Shown one piece after another: positions 1-7,696 of a stretch of 49,200 nt of DNA. The DNA lies in the NCBI GenBank assembly GCA_050185515.1, contig JBFWZG010000003.1:1-49200 (forward strand), read 5' to 3'. Source of the stretch: JAQSWP01 sp050185515 (GTDB lineage: Bacteria; Pseudomonadota; Alphaproteobacteria; Reyranellales; JAQSWP01). Under the pieces are notes generated by a model. The model had not been told where the DNA came from, made no database searches, and saw only the letters and a program-made list of their open reading frames with translations. Numbering within the stretch: position 1 is the stretch's first letter; every line of letters begins with the position of its first letter. Both the position numbers and the translations under genes were made by a program.

Positions 1-180
1 GGACTGGCCCCGCTGTGGGACGAGCTGTTTCCGGCCGAGCAGGCCCGCATCGTCCAGCTCCTCGTAGAGCGCGTCGAGGTCGGGCCGGCAGGCGCCGATA
101 TCCGCCTCCGCGTCGATGGGCTGGCCCATCTGGTTCATGAGCTTGGCGGCATGACCGACAACCCGCGGCGGGCGGCATGA
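1..180 (+). CDS. Serine recombinase family protein, C-terminal fragment (5' end outside window)
   Basis: Reading frame 1 is open from the left edge to a TGA at 178-180 and encodes the last 59 residues of a larger protein. The stretch LWDELFPAEQARIVQLL followed by VERVEVG and a short beta-rich tail is the familiar C-terminal end of large serine-recombinase (resolvase/invertase family) proteins of alphaproteobacterial islands. The catalytic N-terminal domain is not in the window, so activity cannot be judged. The next gene starts within its stop codon (ATGA overlap), so the two are translationally coupled. The recombinase is the probable mobility gene of the island that extends to the tRNA-Ser. 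Family assignment is from recalled similarity of a short tail. Confidence 0.7.
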   Translation, partial: GLAPLWDELFPAEQARIVQLLVERVEVGPAGADIRLRVDGLAHLVHELGGMTDNPRRAA

Positions 181-578
181 CAGCCGGCGACGCCACCAAT
201 GACGGGCGCACGCTGACGGTCCGTGTGCCCCTCACCCTCCGCAAGCGTGGCGGGCGCAAGCAGGTGGTGTCGCCGGAGGGTGCAAGCTGGGGCGCACCCC
301 GCCCGCGCGTCGACAACACCATGGTCAAGGCGATCGCCCGGGCCCACCGCTGGAAGCGGCTCCTCGAGAGCGGCCGATTCGCCTCGGTGACCGAGCTGGC
401 CGAGGCCGAGAAGATCAACCAGTCCTATCTGTGCCGGGTGCTGCGCCTCACCCTTCTCGCGCCGGATATCGTTGAGGCGATTTTAGATGGAAGGCAACCG
501 GCCGGCCTTCAGATGGACGAGCTGCTGAAACCAATGTCGCTCGATTGGGATGCACAGCGAGTTGCGTTTGGCCTTTGA
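177..578 (+). CDS. Small HTH protein coupled to the recombinase
   Basis: This 133-residue protein starts at an ATG overlapping the recombinase stop (ATGA). The N-terminal half is basic (TLRKRGGRKQV), and residues about 75-115 form a ParB/SpoOJ-like helix-turn-helix with the pattern SVTELAEAEKINQSYLCRVL followed by LAPDIVEAIL. I recall proteins of this type repeatedly directly downstream of alphaproteobacterial serine recombinases; their function is unknown to me, and a DNA-binding accessory or regulator of the recombinase is the natural inference. It is intact here, with a stop at 576-578. About 118 bp without a gene separates it from the next gene and contains a candidate operator. Confidence 0.75.
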   Translation: MTAGDATNDGRTLTVRVPLTLRKRGGRKQVVSPEGASWGAPRPRVDNTMVKAIARAHRWKRLLESGRFASVTELAEAEKINQSYLCRVLRLTLLAPDIVEAILDGRQPAGLQMDELLKPMSLDWDAQRVAFGL

Positions 579-659
579 CGCCAGTCACCGGTATCCAAGA
601 CCATGCTCGTCAATTTTCAGTTGCTCAGTAATCTCTTCCACTCTACCCTGATTAGATAG

Positions 660-672
660 CCCAGTAACTGGG
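660..672. promoter_or_regulatory. 13-bp perfect palindrome, candidate operator of the WYL regulator
   Basis: CCCAGT-A-ACTGGG is a perfect inverted repeat 24 bp before the ATG of the WYL-domain gene, in the only non-coding gap before the defence-like operon. BrxR/CapW-type WYL regulators are known to bind inverted repeats upstream of their own defence operons, so this is the best autoregulatory operator candidate. It is short and may be coincidental. Confidence 0.4.
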
Positions 673-696
673 TCCTTCCTGGTTAGCTGGTGAATT

Positions 697-1575
697 ATGT
701 CATTGGGGTTCCGGGTGGGCACAGAAAAGGCCGATCTGCGCTGGGGGGTCGAACAACGGCTCGAGTTCATCGAGTTCCGCCTGTTCTGGGAGGGGCACGT
801 GAACCGCAGCGACCTGATGGAGCAGTTCGGGGTTTCGGTGAACCAGGCTACCGCCGATCTCAGCCGTTACATCGGCTTGGCTCCCGACAACATGGTTTAC
901 GACAAGAGCGCCCGGACCTACATCCGCGGCAGCAAGTTCGCCCCTCTGTTTCTGAAGCCGGACGCCAGCCGTTACCTTTCTCAGCTTCGTTCCGTCGCCG
1001 ACGGCATCCTTGACCGGGCGGACGCCTGGATCAGCCAGTTCCCGTCCTACGACGCCACACCGACGCCTGTGCGGGGCGTGAATGCCAAAACCCTGCGTTC
1101 GGTGGTCGCCGCGATCCGACGATCAGAAAAGATCGAGGTCAAGTATCAGTCGCTGTCCCGGCCGGCGCCGCGCTGGCGCTGGATTGTGCCACACGCGATC
1201 GGGTTCGACGGTTTCCGCTGGCACATAAGGGCCTTCTGTCTCACCGATCAGAGCTTCAAGGATTTCCTGCTCTCGCGGATCATCGAAACCCGCAGCACGA
1301 TGCCGAGCGAGGTTGGGTCTGACGCGGATGCCGACTGGCACGAGTTGGTGACGTTGGAAATTGCGCCACATCCAGAGCTGTCCGACACGCAACAGAAAGT
1401 CATAGCCCTCGATTACGGAATGCGTAACGGCCGGACGAAGATCCCCGTGCGGAAGGCCCTTCTCTACTATGCGCTTAAAAGGCTGGGCCTGGATACCGAT
1501 CCCGCAGCAAGGAAGCCAAAGGACCAGCAAATTGTCCTTTTGAACCGAGATATTATCGATGAAGCTGATCGATAA
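697..1575 (+). CDS. WYL-domain transcriptional regulator (BrxR/CapW-like)
   Basis: This 292-residue protein has an N-terminal winged helix-turn-helix (about residues 15-65; RLEFIEFRLFWEGHVNRSDL then VSVNQATADLSRY), a central WYL domain (about 125-200; IEVKYQS, PHAIGFDGFRWHIRAFC, FLLSRI) and a C-terminal WCX-like extension. This wHTH-WYL-WCX architecture is that of the BrxR/CapW regulators that head many phage-defence operons and repress them until a ligand binds the WYL pocket. It is the first gene of the operon, in the same orientation as the effectors, and its 3' end overlaps the helicase start by 17 bp. The ligand is unknown. A weak GGTGA precedes the ATG. Confidence 0.85.
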   Translation: MSLGFRVGTEKADLRWGVEQRLEFIEFRLFWEGHVNRSDLMEQFGVSVNQATADLSRYIGLAPDNMVYDKSARTYIRGSKFAPLFLKPDASRYLSQLRSVADGILDRADAWISQFPSYDATPTPVRGVNAKTLRSVVAAIRRSEKIEVKYQSLSRPAPRWRWIVPHAIGFDGFRWHIRAFCLTDQSFKDFLLSRIIETRSTMPSEVGSDADADWHELVTLEIAPHPELSDTQQKVIALDYGMRNGRTKIPVRKALLYYALKRLGLDTDPAARKPKDQQIVLLNRDIIDEADR

Positions 1576-4500
1576 TACCTCCCATCTTCTTGGGGATGAT
1601 CTGAAAGGCGCTATGGGACGTGGGGCTAGTCTGCGGATGGCGGCGTCCTGTTTCTCGATCTACGCGTTCGAAGCTCTGAAATCTGAGCTCTCGAAGATCG
1701 ACAGCCTGCAGTTTATCTTCACAGCCCCAACGTTTGTGCCCACCGAGGTGACCGATCGCCAGCGGAAGGAGCGTCGGGAATTCTTCATTCCAAAGGCGCG
1801 ACGGGAAAGCGGACTCTATGGCACGGAATTCGAGATTCAGCTTCGCAACAAGCTCACTCAACGCGCCGTCGCCCGCGAGTGCGCTGACTGGATCCGCAAG
1901 AAGGCCAGATTCCGATCCAACACGACCAAGGCGCCGATGCAGCAATTTATGCATGTCGTCGGGTCTGAGGGCGACGTGGCCTACATGCCGATCAGCGGCT
2001 TCACGGCGGTCGATCTAGGCTACCAGAAGGGTGATGCCGTCTCAAACTTCGTAACCCGTTTCGATGATCCGGGACACGCCAAGATGTATCTTCAGCTTTT
2101 CGATCAGATCTGGTCTGATCCGGAAAAGGTGAAGGACGTGACGGCCGCGATTTGCGAGCATATCGAGTCCGTCTATCACGAGAATTCACCCGAGCGCATC
2201 TATTTCATGATGCTATACAACATCTTTCAGGACTTCCTGGAGGACGTTGACGAGGACGTTCTGCCGAACGACCTCACCGGGTACCGCAACAGCGTGATCT
2301 GGAACAAGCTCTTTAACTATCAGAAGGACGCCGCGACCGGTATCATCAACAAGCTCGAAACATACAACGGGTGCATCCTAGCGGACAGCGTGGGTCTCGG
2401 TAAGACCTTCACCGCGCTTGCCGTCATCAAATACTATGAACTGCGCAACCGCTCCGTCCTCGTGCTCTGCCCCAAGAAGCTTGCGGACAACTGGCAGAAC
2501 TACAACACGAACCTGACCACCAACATCTTCGCAAAGGATCGGTTCAACTACGATGTACTCTGCCACACGGACCTCTCCCGGACGTCGGGCGAGTCCTTTG
2601 GCATCCCATTGAACCGGGTAAACTGGGGCAATTATGACCTCGTCGTGATCGACGAGTCCCACAATTTCCGCAACAACGACGTCTACAAAGACCGCGAGAC
2701 CCGTTACCAGAAGCTGATGAACAAGGTCATCCGCGCCGGCGTGAAGACCAAGGTTCTGATGCTCTCCGCGACGCCGGTCAACAACAGGTTCACCGACCTT
2801 CGTAATCAGCTTGCGCTTGCGTACGAAGGGCAGTCCGAGGCGCTCAGCAAGAATCTAAAGGCCCAGACCAGCATCGAAGAGATTTTCCGCCGAGCGCAGA
2901 AGGCTTTCAATGAATGGTCGTCCCTGCCACCAGAGGAGAGAACCGCTGCGTCGATCCTGAAGACGCTCGACTTCGACTTCTTCGAGCTCCTGGACGCCGT
3001 GACCATCGCCAGGTCACGAAAGCACATCGAGACCTTCTACGACACGAAGGACATCGGGAAGTTTCCCCAACGACGTAAGCCGCTCTCGTATCATCGCCCG
3101 ATCACCGAGCGGCCCGACGTGATGGGGTTCAACGACATCTTTACGCAGCTCTCGGTGCTGAAGCTCGCGGTATACGCCCCGATCAGCTACATCCTGCCCA
3201 GCCGCCTGCGGAAGTATGAGGAGATCTACGACACGCAGGTCGAGGGCGGACGCGGTAAGCTCAGGCAGGCCGATAGGGAGCGCAGCCTTCAGGCGCTCAT
3301 GACGACCAACCTGTTAAAACGCCTGGAGAGCTCGGTCGCCGCGTTTCGGCTCACCCTTCGGTCTCTCGGCGCCAACATCTCGCGCACGCTCGACGCCATC
3401 GACGGTTTCGAGAAAACCGGGCGCGGCGAGAGCGTTAGTGACTACCTTGCGGAAGTAGGCGACTTCGACGCGGAAGACGATGATCTCACCGGCCTCGACG
3501 AATTTACGGTCGGTAAGAAGGTCCAGATCAGCCTTGCTGACATGGACCTACCGTCGTGGAAGCATGACCTGGGTGCGGACCTCCTCCTCATCGAGGACCT
3601 GATAGCCTCGATGGACAAGGTCAAACCGACGGACGACTCCAAGCTCCAGCACCTGCTCGACCTCATAAAGCAGAAGGTCGACGAGCCGCTGAACCCCGGA
3701 AATCGGAAGATGCTGGTCTTCACGGCCTTCGCGGACACCGCCAACTACCTTTACGACAACCTGGCGCCCCTCGCACAGCAGCTCGGGCTGCATGTCGGCA
3801 AGGTCACCGGGTCGGACGCGCCCAAGACCACGCTCAAGAAGTCCTACGACTTCCAGAGCGTCCTGACGCTGTTTTCTCCGAGATCGAAGGAGAAGGCCAT
3901 CGTCCTTCCGAACGAGCCGGGAGAGCTAGACATCCTCATCGGCACCGACTGCATCTCGGAAGGCCAGAACCTTCAGGACTGCGATTTCCTGATCAACTAC
4001 GACATCCACTGGAACCCGGTGCGCATCATCCAGAGGTTCGGCCGGATCGACCGTATCGGATCCTCCAACGGTCAGATCCAACTGGTCAACTACTGGCCCG
4101 ACATCACGCTCGACGAATACATCAACCTCAAGGAACGTGTTGAAAACCGGATGGTCATCGCCGACGTCACCGCCACCGGCGACGACAACGTACTGACCTC
4201 CAAATCGAGCGACATCGCCTACCGCAAGGAACAGCTTAAGCGGCTCCAGGACGAGGTCATCGAGCTGGAGGACGTGAAGGCCGGCCTCTCGATCACCGAT
4301 CTCGGGCTGAACGATTTCCGGATGGACCTGCTCAACTACGTGAAGGAGCATGGTGAGCTCGATAATGTTCCCTTCGGCATGCACGCCGTTGTCCCAGCGC
4401 AGCCGGAGCTCGGTCTGCAGCCCGGCGTCATCTTCGCGCTGAAGAACATCCACGACAGCGTGAACGTCAACCAGCAGAACAGGCTGCACCCCTTCTACCT

Positions 4501-4831
4501 GGTTTACATCGACGACGACGGGCAGATCGTCGCCGACCATACCGAGGTCAAGCGCCTGCTCGACCTGATCCGGTCCAGCTGCAAGGGGCGGATCGAGCCC
4601 ATGCGCGACGTCTGCCGCATCTTCAACGAGCGCACCGAAGACGGGCGCAAGATGGGCCGCTATTCCGACCTGCTCTCCAGTGCGATCCGATCGATGATCG
4701 AGGTGAAGGAAGAGAAGGACATCGACAGCCTGTTCAGTGGCGGGCGGACCACGGCGCTGACCCACACCATCAAGGGGCTGGATGATTTCGAGCTGATCGC
4801 CTTCCTGGTGATCGAAGGGGGCGGCGCATGA
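1559..4831 (+). CDS. Large SNF2/RapA-like helicase with a PLD-like N-terminal region
   Basis: This 1090-residue superfamily 2 helicase has a Walker A at about residue 280 (ADSVGLGKTFTAL), motif II DESH at about 363, motif III LSATPVNN at about 401 and a C-terminal helicase lobe ending in GTDCISEGQNL and IIQRFGRIDRIGS at about 800-835. The last two are typical of SNF2/RapA-type translocases rather than type III Res. The first 200 residues resemble the phospholipase-D-like modules found on some defence helicases, but I see no clean HxKxxxxD motif, so nuclease activity is not supported. The 3' end overlaps the DUF4391 gene (ATGA). It probably translocates on DNA as part of a multi-gene defence complex; this role is inference. 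Confidence 0.85.
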   Translation: MKLIDNTSHLLGDDLKGAMGRGASLRMAASCFSIYAFEALKSELSKIDSLQFIFTAPTFVPTEVTDRQRKERREFFIPKARRESGLYGTEFEIQLRNKLTQRAVARECADWIRKKARFRSNTTKAPMQQFMHVVGSEGDVAYMPISGFTAVDLGYQKGDAVSNFVTRFDDPGHAKMYLQLFDQIWSDPEKVKDVTAAICEHIESVYHENSPERIYFMMLYNIFQDFLEDVDEDVLPNDLTGYRNSVIWNKLFNYQKDAATGIINKLETYNGCILADSVGLGKTFTALAVIKYYELRNRSVLVLCPKKLADNWQNYNTNLTTNIFAKDRFNYDVLCHTDLSRTSGESFGIPLNRVNWGNYDLVVIDESHNFRNNDVYKDRETRYQKLMNKVIRAGVKTKVLMLSATPVNNRFTDLRNQLALAYEGQSEALSKNLKAQTSIEEIFRRAQKAFNEWSSLPPEERTAASILKTLDFDFFELLDAVTIARSRKHIETFYDTKDIGKFPQRRKPLSYHRPITERPDVMGFNDIFTQLSVLKLAVYAPISYILPSRLRKYEEIYDTQVEGGRGKLRQADRERSLQALMTTNLLKRLESSVAAFRLTLRSLGANISRTLDAIDGFEKTGRGESVSDYLAEVGDFDAEDDDLTGLDEFTVGKKVQISLADMDLPSWKHDLGADLLLIEDLIASMDKVKPTDDSKLQHLLDLIKQKVDEPLNPGNRKMLVFTAFADTANYLYDNLAPLAQQLGLHVGKVTGSDAPKTTLKKSYDFQSVLTLFSPRSKEKAIVLPNEPGELDILIGTDCISEGQNLQDCDFLINYDIHWNPVRIIQRFGRIDRIGSSNGQIQLVNYWPDITLDEYINLKERVENRMVIADVTATGDDNVLTSKSSDIAYRKEQLKRLQDEVIELEDVKAGLSITDLGLNDFRMDLLNYVKEHGELDNVPFGMHAVVPAQPELGLQPGVIFALKNIHDSVNVNQQNRLHPFYLVYIDDDGQIVADHTEVKRLLDLIRSSCKGRIEPMRDVCRIFNERTEDGRKMGRYSDLLSSAIRSMIEVKEEKDIDSLFSGGRTTALTHTIKGLDDFELIAFLVIEGGGA

Positions 4832-5634
4832 CCCTCTACGACTGGCCCCGCGCCGCCGCCTTCGGGCGCGTGATCCCCAAGAACAAGATCTACGAGCACG
4901 CCGGGGCGAACACGGGCCTCAAGGACCTCTTCGTGCGTGAGGTCGATCAGATCATCTGGTCGCACAAGCTGGCGCCCGAGACGGTCAATCTGGCGGCGAC
5001 GAAAAAGGTGGCCGAGATACAGGTCTTCCGCATCACCGCCCGCACCGCGACGCTCGACCGTGACGTGCTGCGTGCCATCGACAAGGCCATCCCCTTTCCG
5101 CTGATCTTCGAGGTGGCCCATGGCGGCCGCGTCAGGCTGGCCGCGGCCTACAAGCGGCCGAGTGAGGCCGACAGCGCCCGCTGGGTGATGGGCGACTATT
5201 TCCACGGGGATTGGCAGCCCGAGGACGCACCGCGCGCGCCGCTTCCGGTGGCACTGAACATGGGCGCGTTGTACGAGCGGTTGCTGGAACCGCTAGTGGC
5301 GGGACAGACAGCCCGTTTCGTCCCCGACATGAGAGAGGCGCCGCAGACGCCGTTCGCCCCGGCCACGGAAAGTCCCGTGTCGCTGGAAGAGCGCATAGCG
5401 CAGGCCGAGGCGATCAAGGCGCAGGCGCGCGAGGTGGAGCGGATCAAGGCGCGGCTGGGGCGCGAGAAGCAATTCAACAAGCGCGTGGCGATCAATGCCG
5501 AACTACGCGCGGCCAAGCGGGAACTGGCGCGATTGAAGCAGGGCAATCCCGTCGCCGCACAAACAAATAGACCGGATGTGGATGGCAGTTTCGCGTCCGG
5601 ATTGGCGCGATCCAGCACTAATACCGACGATTAA
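4828..5634 (+). CDS. DUF4391-domain protein with a C-terminal coiled coil
   Basis: This 268-residue protein is coupled to the helicase by an ATGA overlap. Residues 1-155 match my recollection of DUF4391 (MTLYDWPRAAAFGRVIPKNK, then conserved TKKVAEIQVF, PFPLIFEV and AAYKRP segments). Residues about 190-250 are a charged, Ala/Glu/Arg-rich amphipathic helix (RIAQAEAIKAQAREVERIKA, then NAELRAAKRELARLKQ) likely to form a coiled coil. DUF4391 has no established enzymatic function that I know of. Its position between a SNF2 helicase and a Mod/Res pair points to an adaptor or accessory subunit. The stop lies 10 bp before the mod ATG. Confidence 0.75.
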   Translation: MTLYDWPRAAAFGRVIPKNKIYEHAGANTGLKDLFVREVDQIIWSHKLAPETVNLAATKKVAEIQVFRITARTATLDRDVLRAIDKAIPFPLIFEVAHGGRVRLAAAYKRPSEADSARWVMGDYFHGDWQPEDAPRAPLPVALNMGALYERLLEPLVAGQTARFVPDMREAPQTPFAPATESPVSLEERIAQAEAIKAQAREVERIKARLGREKQFNKRVAINAELRAAKRELARLKQGNPVAAQTNRPDVDGSFASGLARSSTNTDD

Positions 5635-5644
5635 GAGGATAAGT

Positions 5645-7687
5645 ATGGACAAGCTGAAGATGCACAGCCCGGACCTGAGCCAGGATAACATCGCGAAGAT
5701 CCGCGCGCTTTTCCCCGGATGCGTTACCGAGTCCCGCGATGAGGCGACAGGGGCGGTGCGTCTGGCGGTGGACTTCGATCAGCTGCGTCAGGAGTTGAGC
5801 GACGACATCGTGGACGGGCCTCAGGAGCGATATCGGCTGGATTGGCCGGGGAAGCGGGAGGCGTTGGCGCTGGCGAATGCGCCGATTGCAAAGACGCTTC
5901 GGCCGGAACCGGGCGAAAGCGTGGAATTTGAGAAAACAAGAAATCTGTTCATCGAAGGTGACAACCTCGACGCACTAAAGCTTCTTCAAGCCAACTATCT
6001 TGGCGAGATTGATCTAATCTATATCGATCCACCATACAATACTGGTCAGGACTTTATTTACTCAGACGATTTTTCCGAAGCAGAGGGCCAATATCTACAG
6101 CGGACAAATCAAACTGATGAACTGCAAAATAGATTTTATGCAAACACTGAGACCAATGGTCGCTTCCATTCTGATTGGCTGAGTATGATCTACGCTCGAT
6201 TGAAAGTTGCAAGAAATCTCCTATCTTCGACTGGCGCAGTTTTCATTTCCATAGATGATGGGGAACAAGAAAACCTCAAAAAAGTTTGTGACGAAATATT
6301 TGGTAGAGAAAACTTCGTAAATACAATTTCTGTGAATATGAAGAATGTCGCAGGCGCTTCCGGCGGCGGAGAAGATAAGCGCCTCAAGAAGAATATCGAA
6401 TACCTTCACGTCTATGTTGCATCGCGCATGGACTTTGAAGGCTTTAATAATGCATACGATTTATTCCCGATCAGTGACATGGTTCAAGAATATCGAGACG
6501 AAGGAAAGAGTTGGAAGTACACAAGTATCCTCGTGGAGCCTGGAGAAAAGGTATTCCTTGGCACAACAGTTGATGGGGAAGGCAATAATATTTCAATATT
6601 CGAACGACGTGGATTTGTCATTAAATCAATTGCGCAAGTTCAGAGAGAAGAGGACCTCACAGAGGAAGATGCTTACAATAAGTATGCGTCCATGATTTTT
6701 CAGACTGCAATGCCACAAAGCTCCATCCGGCCTCGGATAATGAGCTTCGTCCAAGAGAACGGCGGAGTTCATTCTGACCTCTATTCAATTGAATACACAC
6801 CTCGCTCCGGTCGCAATAAAGGAAACCTGTACGAGCAGTTCTATAAGGGGGAAAACTTTCGACTATTTGCATGGCTTCGAGATGTTGCCGAAGAGAAAGA
6901 TGGCGTGATTTACAAAAAAGAAATGCGCGGCACGTATTGGGACTACGCAAGCGAGACAAAGAATCTTACCAAAGAAGGCGATGTGCCATTTCAAAATGGA
7001 AAGAAGCCCCTTGCGATGCTGGAGCGCATCGTTGGGATGCAAAAAAACCAGAACGCAACTGTTATGGACTTTTTTGCGGGGTCGAGTTCAGCCGCCCATG
7101 CGGTGCTTGCCTGCAACGCCGAAGATGGAGGCAATAGGCGCTTCATTATGGTGCAACTGCCAGAAGTGGGCGACGCGGCAGCTGCCGGCTTCGCGAATGT
7201 TGCGGAGCTTTCGAAGGAACGTATCCGCCGCGCCGGCAAGAAAATCCTTGAAGGCGATTCCCACCCCGACTGGAAGCGCGATGTCGGCTTCCGCGTGCTC
7301 AAGGTGGATACGTCGAACATGAAGGACGTCTACTACCGCCCGGACGAGCTGAAGCAGTCTGACCTGCTCGACATGGTCGACAATGTAAAAGAGGACCGCA
7401 CAGCCGAGGATCTGCTGTTCCAGGTGCTGGTCGATTGGGGCGTGGACCTGACGCTGCCGATCCGCCGGGAGACGGTGCAGGGCAAGACCGTGTTCTTCGT
7501 CGACGACAACGCCCTTGTCGCCTGTTTCGACCGCGGCATCACCGAGGATCTGGTGAAGGAACTGGCGGGCCACGAGCCCCTGCGCGTCGTCTTCCGCGAC
7601 AACGGCTTTGTCTCGGACGCAGTGAAGATCAACGTCGAACAGATCTTCCGCCAGCTATCCCCCACCACCGACGTCAAGTCGATCTGA
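5645..7687 (+). CDS. mod: Type III restriction-modification methyltransferase (Mod, adenine N6)
   Basis: This 680-residue beta-class DNA methyltransferase places the catalytic motif IV first (IDPPYNTGQDF, about residues 126-136) and the AdoMet-binding motif I near the C-terminus (DFFAGSSSAAHAV, about 474-486). DPPY marks amino methylation of adenine or cytosine; the Mod family methylates adenine. The roughly 300 residues between the motifs form the target recognition region. AGAGGA precedes the chosen ATG, making it preferable to upstream in-frame ATGs that lie in the DUF4391 gene. In type III systems Mod gives sequence specificity to both modification and restriction. Bases about 5930-7090 are much richer in A/T than the flanks, implying a transferred specificity module. 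Res begins 9 bp downstream. Confidence 0.93.
   Translation: MDKLKMHSPDLSQDNIAKIRALFPGCVTESRDEATGAVRLAVDFDQLRQELSDDIVDGPQERYRLDWPGKREALALANAPIAKTLRPEPGESVEFEKTRNLFIEGDNLDALKLLQANYLGEIDLIYIDPPYNTGQDFIYSDDFSEAEGQYLQRTNQTDELQNRFYANTETNGRFHSDWLSMIYARLKVARNLLSSTGAVFISIDDGEQENLKKVCDEIFGRENFVNTISVNMKNVAGASGGGEDKRLKKNIEYLHVYVASRMDFEGFNNAYDLFPISDMVQEYRDEGKSWKYTSILVEPGEKVFLGTTVDGEGNNISIFERRGFVIKSIAQVQREEDLTEEDAYNKYASMIFQTAMPQSSIRPRIMSFVQENGGVHSDLYSIEYTPRSGRNKGNLYEQFYKGENFRLFAWLRDVAEEKDGVIYKKEMRGTYWDYASETKNLTKEGDVPFQNGKKPLAMLERIVGMQKNQNATVMDFFAGSSSAAHAVLACNAEDGGNRRFIMVQLPEVGDAAAAGFANVAELSKERIRRAGKKILEGDSHPDWKRDVGFRVLKVDTSNMKDVYYRPDELKQSDLLDMVDNVKEDRTAEDLLFQVLVDWGVDLTLPIRRETVQGKTVFFVDDNALVACFDRGITEDLVKELAGHEPLRVVFRDNGFVSDAVKINVEQIFRQLSPTTDVKSI
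5930..7090. other. A/T-rich compositional island inside mod
   Basis: From about 5930 the third codon positions switch from mainly G/C to mainly A/T, with runs such as caaaaaaccag, and return to the island average near 7090-7200. The segment spans motif IV, the recognition domain and motif I. The reading frame is intact across both borders. Recombinational replacement of the specificity-determining part of mod from a lower-GC donor is the simplest reading. Borders were judged by eye. Confidence 0.65.
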
Positions 7688-7696
7688 GGGCGGCCC

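Noticed and set aside
585..770. Small minus-strand frame in the gap before the WYL gene
   Set aside because: It overlaps the WYL start, has no ribosome binding site and no recognisable features.
1559..4831. Calling the operon DISARM or BREX because of its SNF2-type helicase
   Set aside because: No DUF1998 protein, PLD-family DrmC, PglZ, BrxL or BrxC is present; the methyltransferase and nuclease are of type III Mod/Res type.
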